Below, piece by piece: positions 1-8,978 of a DNA stretch of 28,245 bases. Below the pieces are notes generated by a model. That model was not told the DNA's origin. It saw only the letters and a program-made list of their open reading frames with translations, and ran no database searches. The stretch is from Haplomitrium mnioides (Eukaryota; Marchantiophyta; Haplomitriopsida; Calobryales), in the NCBI GenBank assembly GCA_049999725.1, contig JBNGIS010033773.1, positions 1 to 28,245 on the forward strand, read 5' to 3'. Positions within the stretch are counted from its first letter, which is position 1, and every line of letters begins with the position of its first letter. The position numbers and the translations under genes are program-made.

Positions 1-1477
1 CCTCAGTGCTGATATACTTCAGATCCACCATCCTGGCTAACACCTTCTCTCTCAGAAAATGATAGTGCACCTCAATATGTTTTGAGCGTGCATGGAAGAC
101 TGGATTGTTTGCCAACTGAATGCTACTGATGTTATCACAGTAAACATCCACAGGGTGATTCACACTCACTCCAAGATCATGTAACAATTTTAGTAACCAT
201 GCCACTTCACAAGTAGCCATGGCTCCTCCTCTGTACTCTGCCTCTGTGCTTGATAATGCAACCGTTGGTTGCTTCTTGCTGCTCCAAGCTATCCCAGCGC
301 TACCAAAAGAAAAAACATACCCACTTGTGGATCTTCTATCACTTGAGCTTCCAGCCCAATCTGCATCTGTATATCCAGAAAGTTGACAGTCCCTGCCACT
401 CTCATAAAACAACCCATACTGAACTGTAGACTTTACATATCGAAGAATACGACGCACTGCATCTAAGTGTGGCTTCCGTGGACTTTGCATGAATTGGCTT
501 ACCAAGCCCACTGCATAACTCAAGTCTGGTCTTGTGATGGTTATATAGATCAAACTCCCTACCATCTTCCGATATCGTGTGGGATCTTCAATCTTCTCTC
601 CTTCGTGATCACTCAGCTTAGAGTTCTGATCCAAAGGTGTTGCAATTGGTTTGCAACCTGTCATCCCATACTTGGCTAGCATGTCCAGAGCATACTGCCT
701 TTGTATCATCCAGATGCCTTTCTCCTCATTAATGACCTCAATGCCAAGAAAATATCTTATCTCTCCAAGATCTTTCATCTCAAATTTCTGATGCAGTAAC
801 AGCTTCACCTCTGTTATGTCCTGCATGCTATCTCCAGTCATTATAAGATAATCCACATAGATGAGTATCAGCATGGTACCTTTCTCTGTTCTTTTGATGT
901 ACATCGAATAGTCTGCATCAGAAACCTTGAACCCCACTGTCACAAGATATTCTCCTATCTTGGTAGACCATGCTCTAGGCGCTTGCTTTAATTCATACAA
1001 AGCCTTCTTCAGCTTCCATACTTGCCTTGGATTCTCCAAATTGACAAACCCTTGTGGTTGTGTCATATAGACCTCTTCTTCCAATTCTCCATGCAGAAAT
1101 GCATTCTTTACATCCACTTGATGTAATGACCATTGCTTTGCTGCAGCCAATGCAATGACTACTCTCACTGTTGCCATCCTGGCCACAGGACTGAATGTCT
1201 CCTCATAATCTATACCTTGGGTTTGTGCATAACCTTTGGCCACCAATCGTGCCTTGAATCTGCTTATCCTGCCATCTTCATGTCTCGTAAGCTTATAGAC
1301 CCACTTGCATCCAATAGCTTTCTTTCCTGCAGGTAAAGAACTCAACTCCCATGTTTGGTTCTTATGAAGAGCTTCCATCTCTTCTATCATAGCAGATTTC
1401 CACCTTTCATCTCCAACAGCTTCATCAAAGGTCACAGGTTCTTTCTCTGTAACAACCTGCACCATATATGCATGATG
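1..1477 (-). pseudogene. Copia-1 reverse transcriptase and RNase H, 5' broken, runs off edge
   Basis: After TGA 1478-1480 the same minus frame stays open to the window edge. It reads through the RVT_2 start ([51 protein letters not shown]), the palm, and RNase H (GYTDADWAGSSSDRRSTSGY, ALSSTEAEYRG, CDNISSIQLA). The catalytic box reads YVDY: the second Asp codon is TAT at 848-850 (minus strand) where YVDD is expected, which should abolish polymerase activity. Without an in-frame start after the stop it would not be made as part of the polyprotein. RNase H is cut by the window edge. Confidence 0.88.
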
Positions 1478-2878
1478 TCATGCACAGAATCCTGAGATTC
1501 CTAATCTTTCAATAGGGTACTTCACCCTTTCACTTCTGCGCACTTGCTGTTCACTCTGTCTTTGAACTGGTGTAGAAACACCCAGTTCTTCCTCCAAACT
1601 CTCTGGCTTGATGTTGTTGCCTCTCCCAGCAGAGTTTTCAATTGTTATTCCTGTACCACCTCCACTTGTTGAATCTTGTAGCTCCAGATTCCTGCGCAAC
1701 CTATCTTGCCATGGAATGTTGTTGCTGCTGCTTCCATTTTGTGGACTGTTCAACCCTTGTGGTTGTTTACTCTCTTCTGTCACAACTTGCTTCCCTTTTG
1801 GATCCTCTATAACAATGTCCACTTTAGGACAATACCAAGTGCTTAATTCATCAAATACCACATCTCTACTTACCCTCATTGTATGTGTAGTAGGATTGTA
1901 GCACCTGTAGCTTTTCTGTTCATTGGAGTATCCAATGAAAATACATTTTTCTGCTTTTGGATCCAGCTTGCTCCGTGTTTCTGCTGGCACATGAACATAT
2001 GCTATGCAGCCAAACACTTTCAGGTGTGACATACTTGGGCATCTCCCTGTAAACCTCTCTTCTGGTGTCATCCCATGAACACCTGCAGTAGAAGTACGAT
2101 TCATTATATAGACTGCTGTTGATACTGCCTCTGCCCAATAGGAATGAGGCATATTCTTCTCATTTATCATGGCACGTGCTACTTCTGCAACATGCCTGTT
2201 CTTCCTTTCAGCTACCCCATTCTGCTGAGGTGTATATCTGCACGTCTGTTGTCTCCTGATACCTTCTGTCTGCAGATAGTTACTGAATTCTGTGGAGAAA
2301 TACTCCCCACCTCCATCTGATCTTAAACATTTTACCGACAGCCCTTTTTCCTTTTCCACCATAGCTCGAAAATGTTTGAAGTGATCAAGCACTTCACTCT
2401 TATGTTTCATAAAATATATCCACAGTTTCCGTGAATAATCAGCAATAAAGGTAACATAATATGTGTATCCTCCAAGAGATCCTGTTTTTGTAGGACCCCA
2501 CACATCTGAGTGTACCAACTCTAGTGGCTTCCTTGCCACATATCCATTATGACGAAATGGCTTCCTTGCCTGCTTACCAAACTGACAGGCTTCACATACT
2601 TTGTCCATGCTTTCAACTTTGAACCTGGGCAGTCCATTGACAATCCCTGACTTTTGCATCTCTCTCAACTTCTGAATGTTGATATGGCCAATTCTTTTGT
2701 GCCATATCTCAATATCAGACACTGCTCCTGTACCATGTGCAAACATGGCTTCTGTTACAGCAGGCATGCTCACATCCAGTGTGAACATTCTTCCATTCCT
2801 ACTTCCTTTGGAGATGAGATCACAGTTATTCCCCCAGTCTTCAATAAAGACCCCTGTGGGATTGAATCTTACTTGCAT
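1478..2878 (-). CDS. Copia-1 integrase segment of pol
   Basis: This 466-codon open segment holds the GAG-pre-integrase zinc finger (H60, H65, C95, C98) and the rve integrase core with a complete D,D35E triad: D125 in LVHSDVWGP, D188 in RSDGGGEY and E224 in NGVAERKN, with exactly 35 residues between the last two. A variable linker follows. Integrase inserts the element's double-stranded cDNA into chromosomes. The segment is not a separate gene: it lies in the frame of the upstream gag ORF, cut off by TAG at 2882-2884. It ends at TGA 1478-1480, after which the RT domain continues in frame. The ATG at 2876-2878 is simply the first Met after the stop. Confidence 0.9.
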   Translation of the reverse strand: MQVRFNPTGVFIEDWGNNCDLISKGSRNGRMFTLDVSMPAVTEAMFAHGTGAVSDIEIWHKRIGHINIQKLREMQKSGIVNGLPRFKVESMDKVCEACQFGKQARKPFRHNGYVARKPLELVHSDVWGPTKTGSLGGYTYYVTFIADYSRKLWIYFMKHKSEVLDHFKHFRAMVEKEKGLSVKCLRSDGGGEYFSTEFSNYLQTEGIRRQQTCRYTPQQNGVAERKNRHVAEVARAMINEKNMPHSYWAEAVSTAVYIMNRTSTAGVHGMTPEERFTGRCPSMSHLKVFGCIAYVHVPAETRSKLDPKAEKCIFIGYSNEQKSYRCYNPTTHTMRVSRDVVFDELSTWYCPKVDIVIEDPKGKQVVTEESKQPQGLNSPQNGSSSNNIPWQDRLRRNLELQDSTSGGGTGITIENSAGRGNNIKPESLEEELGVSTPVQRQSEQQVRRSERVKYPIERLGISGFCA

Positions 2879-3076
2879 GTTCTACTCCACACACTGTCCA
2901 ACTGAAATCAGATTCTTCTGAATCTTTGGAACATGCATAACATTAGACAAGCACCTTGTTTTACCATTCTCCATCACAATTGGTATGGGTATGCTCCCAA
3001 TCTGCTTGATAGGATGCATTGTCAAATCACCTGTCTCAACATATCCAGGCGTGCTCAGATCTCTGGTTTCTTTAAA

Positions 3077-4120
3077 CTACTCTCTGTGTCTCGTCATGTG
3101 GTTTGAGCATGCGGAATCTACAAACCATTTTTCCTCATCATCTTCCTGCTCCTCGTGCATGACAGATGAGCATCCATGTTGCATAATGAAAATATTCTCA
3201 TTGCCTGCCTTATTGGAATCTGCATAATTCCCTTGAACACGATTGTTCTTCTGATCATTCTGCTTTTTGTAGCAGTCTCTCGCCATGTGGCCTTGCTTGC
3301 CACAATAAAAACACTCAGATCCTTGATTCTGATGTTGACCTGCACGACTTCTATTACTCCCCCTGCCTCTTGATTGGCCTCTGCTATTAGATTGTTGTTG
3401 CAGCTGATTGTGCACATTTCCATTAGAGCGGCCTCTTCCAGATCCGCTTCTGCCATAACTTCTGCCTTGACCTCTACCTCTAGTAGAGTAGAATGCTTGT
3501 TCCTGGTTACCTTTACTGTTTGATGCTCCTCCACCAAGGTCAAGCTCCTCTGCAACCAGCATGGTAATGAGTTGTGAAAAAGATGTAGCACCCTCCCTTG
3601 TTCTTATGGAGGTTTTGAACTGTTTGAACGCATTGCCCAAACCGTTCAAGCAAACTGCTACCATGATGCTTTCCTTCACTACTTCTCCCACACTTGCCAA
3701 TTGCTCAGCTAGGGACTTGATCCTCAAGGCATAAGCATTCACATTTAGCTTCTCCTTTTGCAAATTGATAAACTCCATTTGCAGTGCTAATTTCCTTGCT
3801 TCTGAAGAAACAGCATATCTGTTCTTCAGGATGTCCCAACCTTCCTTAGGTGTCTTTGATGTAGATATGTATCCCATCATCTTGTCATCAACACTTATGG
3901 TCAGCCAATATAACAACTTGTGCACGTTCTCATCATATGTCTCATACTCTTGCAGTTTTTCTTCTGATGGGAGTGATCCCAATACAGGTTCTATTACATC
4001 ATCGGTAATGAACCTCCAGAGCCTTTTGCTCTTAATAAAATTGGTCATCCTTACAGACCAAACAGTGTAGTTGCTCTCATTCAATTTCTCAGTCACAATC
4101 TGAGAAATTCCATCTGCCAT
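3077..4120 (-). CDS. Copia-1 gag and start of protease
   Basis: This 347-codon ORF from an ATG encodes the capsid-like Gag and the protease active site. Residues 17-35 (NYTVWSVRMTNFIKSKRLW) are the usual N-terminal start of copia Gag, and residues about 50-195 match the UBN2-type gag region by eye. An Arg/Gly/Ser/Gln-rich linker (about 212-262) precedes a CX2CX4HX4C zinc knuckle (C270, C273, H278, C283), expected to bind element RNA. The protease motif WFVDSACSNHMT (D335) has DSA where DSG is commoner; DSA also occurs in this family. The ORF ends at an in-frame TAG, and the next codons carry on the polyprotein, so this is a premature stop rather than a natural gag end. Confidence 0.9.
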   Translation of the reverse strand: MADGISQIVTEKLNESNYTVWSVRMTNFIKSKRLWRFITDDVIEPVLGSLPSEEKLQEYETYDENVHKLLYWLTISVDDKMMGYISTSKTPKEGWDILKNRYAVSSEARKLALQMEFINLQKEKLNVNAYALRIKSLAEQLASVGEVVKESIMVAVCLNGLGNAFKQFKTSIRTREGATSFSQLITMLVAEELDLGGGASNSKGNQEQAFYSTRGRGQGRSYGRSGSGRGRSNGNVHNQLQQQSNSRGQSRGRGSNRSRAGQHQNQGSECFYCGKQGHMARDCYKKQNDQKNNRVQGNYADSNKAGNENIFIMQHGCSSVMHEEQEDDEEKWFVDSACSNHMTRHRE

Positions 4121-4485
4121 CTCTCAATCCTGCAAATCAAGTGTGTCCAAACAAGCAAAGTGCTCCCAGCACAGCAATCTGGCACTCTTAGGGGATTTCT
4201 GTCACCTTTTGTGACCAAATTCGAAGTAGAGCACTCAAATCAGATCAATACTGCGGAAATGTGTTACTTCTTGTGACTAACTTCGAAATAGGACCAGATC
4301 TAATTGATGCAGATGAAAACCACAACATGCAGAACCTTTGCTGCATGAAGAAGCACCCAAAATCATGAACCGATTCTGTCTTCCCTTAAGAAACTTGCTC
4401 AATAATCAAAATCGAAACTGCTTCAGATGTCTGAAGGTCGATTCACCAGAAAAACAGGTGCCTCTCTCTCTCTTTATGAACATCT
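4121..4485. other. Unassigned stretch right of Copia-1 gag
   Basis: No convincing coding region is seen. By position it should be the untranslated leader (and possibly LTR end) of Copia-1 on the minus strand. I could not find an LTR terminus, a TGGTATCAGAGC-type primer site, or a match to the other elements in the window. Two similar AT-rich phrases (near 4205-4225 and 4265-4285, both with TTCGAA and TGTGAC) may be an old local duplication. LINE-C begins near the right end. Confidence 0.4.
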
Positions 4486-4944
4486 ATGGACCATCTATCA
4501 ACACATTACTTCACAGTCATATGGCAATCCTACAGTGCGGCATCCCGAACTGTAAAGTACAAGGCGCTCGTCAACAACACCCCCTCAAGGCAAATCCAAC
4601 AATACTTGACGAGCAACATGTCACTTAAGCTGGTCCAGACCCTCACACAACTCTGTACCGGATCTCATCGGCTGAGATGTGAAACAGCCAAATGGTACAA
4701 GATCGACAACAAAGTCCGACCTGAGAAACTGTTGTGCCTCCAATGCAATCTACAAGTCACCGAAGATGAACACCACATCATCTTCTGTTGCCCCAGATAC
4801 TATGAAATCCGGGGAAGGTATCATGGTCTTTTTGTAGAACAGGATGGGACAGTACAACAATTTCTCAAATATCATGATCAACGTTGGCTGGCACTCTTCT
4901 TCCGGGAACTCATGGTGCTTAGATCTCAGAAACAGGCAGATTAG
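4486..4944 (+). pseudogene. LINE-C ORF2 C-terminal region with zinc-finger motif
   Basis: These 152 codons form the C-terminal end of a LINE replication protein. The core TGSHRLRCETAKW is followed by a cysteine/histidine cluster, CLQCNLQ then EDEHHIIFCCP, a zf-RVT-like finger found after the RT domain of several non-LTR clades. The RT domain itself is missing here because of 5' truncation, so the ATG is only the first Met in the remaining part. A second copy of the same region lies at 20781-20995. Similar C-termini are known from Jockey/RTE-like elements, but I cannot fix the clade without a phylogeny. Confidence 0.75.
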
Positions 4945-5124
4945 ACATAGAGATTAGTGACGAGAGAGTGAGCATATGACTCACAAGCGGGTTTGTCCCC
5001 GCTCAACTGTTTTCAGTTAAACAATTCTTAGCTTACTACTTTAGTTTTTGTACCCCTCCGCACTCTTGTGCGCATTGTACTCTCAGTCCTTATGGCCCTA
5101 GGGCTGGCTCTGGACTTTAATTGA

Positions 5125-5147
5125 ATTCTATTCTATTCTATTCTACC
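5125..5147 (+). repeat. (TATTC)n tail of LINE-C
   Basis: Short array of TATTC units directly after the LINE-C 3' UTR. It marks the 3' end of this insertion. Confidence 0.8.
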
Positions 5148-5317
5148 AGATTGTTCACTTTGGCAGTGTGGTCACCCTGCTATCTTCATCTCCAAACCTT
5201 TGTCTAGAGTTTCCTCCACAAATAGGTAGCAGCAATTTCTCCAACCTTGTTCATAAGCTTGCCTGAGGCTATTCCAAACCTCACTTGAAGTAGTGAGGAT
5301 ACTTACTTGGGTGAATT
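5148..5317 (-). pseudogene. Copia-2-family gag fragment
   Basis: Read on the minus strand, this matches the Copia-2 gag of 11421-11600 closely by eye (CAAGTGAGGTTTGGAATAG, then GTGGAGGAA and GACCACACTG). It encodes the EVWNSLR-type segment typical of copia Gag. Its left end meets the LINE-C tail and its right end meets the 3' end of a LINE-B copy, so only about 170 bp survive. It shows that a second Copia-2-type element once lay here in inverse orientation. Confidence 0.75.
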
Positions 5318-5723
5318 GCTTGTTTTGTCAGAAACAAACAACTTTGTTTAATCTTTGTCCTCATCATGGATACAGAGCAAATGCCTGGCACCCCATGTTG
5401 TGTCAAACACTTCAAGCATGCTATATCTTTTCTCTTCATTTTGAGAAATCATCCAGTTTCTACGGGCGTCACTTCAAGCTTTCTTTCCGTACTCAATGAG
5501 TCTCATCCAGATTTTCTTTTTTGAGCAGTGCATTTCCATGTGCGACTTCTTGAACACTAAAGCATTCCTAGATAGCCATATGGAGTAAAGTACAATTCCT
5601 CTAAGTAAGGACCAGATCCCTTGAGGGACAACCAATGCCTTTGGGATTCTGTTGCCTGGGATGCATTGTTGCCAGGTTGGTGGCCACCTTTTGGTACTCT
5701 CCCAAATAAAGAAAACTGATTTG
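5318..5723 (-). mobile_element. LINE-B copy 2, 3' part
   Basis: Minus-strand LINE-B: a short A-poor 3' end (5318-5350) with much of the usual 3' UTR deleted, then the C-terminal ORF2 segment with WSLLRGIVLYSIWLSRNALVF and MRLIEYGKKA, which recurs in LINE-B copies at 6640-7030, 15640-15930 and 22400-22700. At 5708-5723 it is interrupted by LINE-A, and it resumes at 8979. The 16-bp sequence AAAGAAAACTGATTTG occurs on both sides of LINE-A as its target-site duplication. Confidence 0.85.
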
Positions 5724-6011
5724 TTTTTTTTTTTTTTTTTGGGACAGGAAGTAAAAACTTTATTTCCACACATCAAATACAACCGCTGAGGCGGCAAAAC
5801 TTCAAAGTCTGGACTAAAGTAAACCACTCCCTCAAAAGTAGCCAAGTCGGGACACAAAGGTGTCCAGCGACAGCTACATGCCAATAAAATCTGTTACAGG
5901 TCCTCCTAAGGTAGATCACTTACCCTAGGCCGTCAATCCAAAATATTATCAACATCTACAACCAAAGGAAACTTCAAACTCACTAGTCCCTCTAGTTAAT
6001 AGCCTGCTACA

Positions 6012-8220
6012 TCATCAAATCTCTGGTTCCATGGATAGCCTAGAGGGAATTACACTATGATGCAGCGAATCATCCTCTGAAGACATTTCCAAGAGAATGG
6101 GACCTTCCTCCAGAATTTCCCTTGCCAGGATGTCATGTTTTGAAGACGAGGGTTTTGAGGATCTCGTCTGGCACACTATGGTCAGACTAGCAGCTTTCCC
6201 TGATATTGTTGAGCCTTGTAGCTTGCTGCCTGTAGCCTGATCTACCACCACTGATTCATTTTGTCACGCCGAGTATACCTCTTTGTGACCTTTCCCAGTT
6301 GTTCTCGCCCTGATCAGGAGCAGCCTCCTCCACTGTTAACACTTGGGGTTCTGTCATTGTTGCTTCAGCTTGGACCCTCTCATTTACAACCAGAGGAGCA
6401 TCTGAGCTGGTCACTTGAAGGTCCGTACACTCAACTTGTAAACCCCCTGATGACACCCTCTGGGCTACTGCCCCCCCTCTTTTTTTTTTTTTTTTTGACC
6501 GAAAGAAAACAACTTTATTTACTTTCAAGCACCAAGGGAACAACTGCGGCCAGCAATCAGGCCGAGCGGCAAAAACCAACAACCAATCAATCCCTTTCGG
6601 GATCTAGCCTAGTAAACAATAGTAGCCCAATGCCCTCAATCCAGATTACTACTAACATCAAAATTCCAGTAAACTGAGACCTCATCACGGATACAAAGCA
6701 AATGCCTTGCACCCCATGTTCTGTCAAAGGCTTCAAGTAATTTTCTTTTCTCTTCATTTTGAGCCTTTGTCCAGTCTCTACAAGCATCACGCCAAGCTTT
6801 CTTTCCGTACTCAATCAGTCTCATCCAGATTTTCTTTTTCAAGCAGTACATATCCATGTGTGACTTCTCGAACACTATTGCATTCCTAGACAGCCATATG
6901 GAGTAAAGTACTGTTCGTCTAAGTAAGGACCAGATCTCTTGTGCTACGACCAGTGCCTTCGGAATTCTGTCGCCTAGGATGCATTGCTGCCATGTTGGCT
7001 TCCACCTTTTGGTATTCCCCCAAATGGAGAACACTAATCTGCTAATGATATTTCCTGCTCACTTCCAGATAGTGTTGATCCTAGGACACAGCCAGAAACA
7101 GTGAATGAAATCTTCCAATAAATCCTCCTTGCAGCAGACACATCTTGCATCAAGCTCAAAGCCAGGCTTCTGTTTTTTTTCTGAAGCTGCCAACTTGCAC
7201 ACCTCTTTGGACAATAAGCCACATTAATGAGGCCTCTTTGGCTGATCTGCTTGCGTCCCATATATCAGTCCATCTGGAGGAGTGTGCAGAGTTGTGCAAG
7301 TGTGCCCCCCTCTCTCCCTGTGCTGGTGTAGGGTTGACTGAGTCCTTCCTCCCTGGACAGGTGCTTGTTTCACAGTCTTCTTGCCCTAGATCCTCAGAAC
7401 AAGTCTCTGTGGGTGAACTTGCTTCACCCTGATTTCTGCCTTCCAACCTGTGTGCTGACGAGTGCCTTCCTTGATCCTCCACCTTTGGTGTCATCAATGG
7501 AGACGTTTCGAGGACTCAGTGAAGGTATCTTATTGGCCTGCCTGAGGGCCTCCCCCCTCTTTTTCTGGGCAAAACCAGGGGCATTCCCTGACCAGGTGAC
7601 CCGTGCTCCTGCAGATGAAGCATCTGAGAGGTATGCCATCATATTCTATCTCCTGGGAGTAGGTGCCCTCGGGACACAATAGTTCCAAAGTCGGACTCAC
7701 TCCTTTGGATGTGTCCAGCTGAACACAGAATCTAACATGCATCCCATCAAGAATTGAAGGGACATAAATGCACCCGCCAAAGAGGCTGGCAATCATAGGC
7801 AGCTGATTGTGTAGCTCTTCGGGAAAGAACGGCAAGGTGATCCAGGTAGGAACCAAGGCTTGCTCTGTCAAGGGGTCAAACTTAGGTCTCGAAGGTTGGA
7901 AAATGCATCTCATACTCTTCATAGGTAAAGGCTCCCCCGTAAGAAGCATAGATCTGATTCCTTCTTCTTCCGCGGACACCAGAAAAAAACCTTTGCCTAA
8001 AATCCTGAGCACAGAGGCCTTCCAACCTTTCTGTTCATAAATTTTCCAAACCATGCCGAAATCTCCTTTAGGCCAGGGAAGAAACTCCTGAATCGACCGA
8101 TGAGCAGCCTCTTCCTTAGCTGTTCTGTGGTTAGTGCGCATAAATCCTGGTCCACTCTGAACACCTTATTAGGTCAAGAAATAGTATTCTTCCTCCTGGC
8201 CTGTGTCTCCTGGCTCATGC
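6012..8220 (-). pseudogene. LINE-A ORF1 (copy 1), split by LINE-B
   Basis: This is the decayed version of the intact ORF1 at 24672-26120. On the minus strand the N-terminal part (VFRVDQDLC, QLRKRLLIGRFRSFFPGLKE) is frameshifted near 8040. The conserved central part (ALVPTWITLPFFPEEL, GMHVRFCVQLDTSKGVSP) is open from 8141 to 7530 and contains the zinc knuckle CFICRSTGHLVREC. The C-terminal half is split by LINE-B copy 1 and ends in SVIPSRLSMEPEI then a stop at about 6012-6014. ORF1 proteins of plant L1 elements bind RNA and form the particle with ORF2; that role is inferred from the knuckle and the DUF4283-like region. Confidence 0.8.
6481..7302 (-). mobile_element. LINE-B copy 1, 5'-truncated, inserted in LINE-A
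   Basis: An 822-bp minus-strand insertion. It has a T run of 16 or more (its poly(A) tail), the AATAAA signal (TTTATT on the plus strand), a 3' UTR, and the last part of ORF2 with WSLLRRTVLYSIWLSRNAIVF and the finger-bearing segment. Flanking sequence TGCCCCCC(C)TCT at 6469-6480 and 7303-7313 is the target duplication, differing by one C. The LINE-A ORF1 reads continuously when the insert is removed. Its 5' truncation point lies about 20 bp beyond that of the copy at 15383. Confidence 0.88.
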
Positions 8221-8425
8221 GTTTACCAGTTACTGAGGGGCCATTGTAGGTGCGGGGTTCTGAGAGCACTTCTTAGCGTGATCCAGGTCTCCATGGAGCT
8301 GCCTTAGACATAACTAGGGAGTCAGAAAACCCTCAGCACTGGCTTCCCTCAGAACCTTTCTCAGCTGGCGAGCAGATCAAAAACCTCAGAACTTGTGAAA
8401 GTGCAAAACTATACTATCCCTGTCA

Positions 8426-8460
8426 AATTCAATTCAATTCTATTCTATTCTATTCTATTC
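8426..8460 (+). repeat. Minimal LINE-C tail (TATTC)n
   Basis: AATTCAATTCAATTC followed by four to five TATTC units, inside the LINE-A 5' UTR. LINE-C ends in AATTGAATTC(TATTC)n, so this may be an extremely truncated insertion of only the tail. No clear target duplication was found, so an independent microsatellite is possible. Confidence 0.5.
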
Positions 8461-8639
8461 AAGCTCACGAGCACCTCTCCTTGATGCCTTGATCTCCATG
8501 TAAAGGCTCTCCTATTTACTCAAAGGAAGCTTGATTCCTCACAATTTCCATCCAGGGTCCTGAACCATCATGAGTAACAAGGACTATTCGTTTTAAGTAA
8601 TAAGGACTATTCCTTTTCGTTCACATGTAGCCCGAGCGA

Positions 8640-8943
8640 AGAGAACCTTCGTTTTTTTTCTTTCTCCCACGACGGGCATCTCCTGTCTGAGCTTGTCTGC
8701 CGCACGTTCTCACTGCATCTGCCGTGTTTTGCAACCCGCGATGACGCCCAGCCTTCACAAACTAGCATCCAAACCCCTCCATGTTGTGCTGCGTTCGAGC
8801 AGACGTCCTCGCCTACTGCTTCGCATAACCAAGCGCGACCTTATCTCACGAACCTATCTCCGTGTTGTGCTGCATTTGAGCAGACGTCCTCGCCTACTGC
8901 TTCGCGTCGTTTTTTCTTTCTCCCGCGACGGTGTTCTCCTGTG
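8640..8943. repeat. Tandem repeats in LINE-A 5' UTR
   Basis: A 46-bp unit containing GAGCAGACGTCCTCGCCTAC occurs at 8779-8824 and 8860-8905 with few differences (81-bp period). A second phrase, TTTTTTCTTTCTCCCRCGACGG, flanks it at about 8650 and 8910. Repeated 5' UTR modules are common in L1 promoters, so these may be promoter monomers of LINE-A; that function is inference. Confidence 0.65.
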
Positions 8944-8978
8944 ACACCATTCTCCTGCGAAGCTAACCCTCTAGCAGA

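Larger units (their letters stand above)
1..4120 (-). mobile_element. Copia-1: Ty1/copia LTR retrotransposon, partial
   Basis: On the minus strand the order is gag, zinc knuckle, protease, integrase, reverse transcriptase, RNase H. Integrase before RT defines Ty1/copia. All parts lie in one reading frame, broken by stops at 3077-3079 (TAG), 2882-2884 (TAG) and 1478-1480 (TGA). The left end leaves the window inside RNase H, so the 3' LTR is not visible. No LTR or primer-binding site was identified on the right, where 4121-4485 may hold leader sequence before a LINE-C insertion. The element is inactive, given the stops and a damaged RT active site. It is a different family from Copia-2 at 10163-16925. 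Confidence 0.93.
4486..5147 (+). mobile_element. LINE-C copy, 5'-truncated, (TATTC)n tail
   Basis: This is the 3' end of a non-LTR retrotransposon: the C-terminal part of its protein, a 3' UTR (4945-5124) and a tail of repeated TATTC units (about 5125-5147) in place of poly(A). The same 3' UTR (CCCTAGGGCTGGCTCTGGAC near its end) recurs at 9793 on the plus strand and at about 21420 and 21700 on the minus strand, always next to the pentamer tail. That recurrence shows the tail belongs to the element. The exact left boundary is uncertain (about 4460-4486). It lies between Copia-1 leader-like DNA and a Copia-2-type gag scrap. Confidence 0.82.
5724..8978 (-). mobile_element. LINE-A copy 1: ORF1-only non-autonomous LINE
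   Basis: A complete-looking insertion on the minus strand. It has a poly(A) tail (T run 5724-5738), a 3' UTR (about 5739-6011), an ORF1 interrupted by LINE-B copy 1 (6481-7302), and a repeat-rich 5' UTR up to 8978, flanked by the 16-bp duplication AAAGAAAACTGATTTG (5708-5723 and 8979-8994). ORF1 is followed at once by the 3' UTR, with no ORF2, exactly as in LINE-A copy 2 (24672-26393). A 35-bp LINE-C-like tail (8426-8460) sits in its 5' UTR. Excluding the inserted LINE-B it is about 2.4 kb. Confidence 0.85.

Noticed and set aside
1608-1901. Plus-strand ORFs within 1-4120 (also 2654, 2676, 2985, 3765)
   Set aside because: They are antisense shadows of Copia-1 pol and gag, with no independent support.
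5730-5745. T runs (5724, 6480, 15383, 22192) as terminators or sequencing artefacts
   Set aside because: Each is next to the same LINE 3' UTR with AATAAA and target duplications, so they are poly(A) tails on the minus strand.
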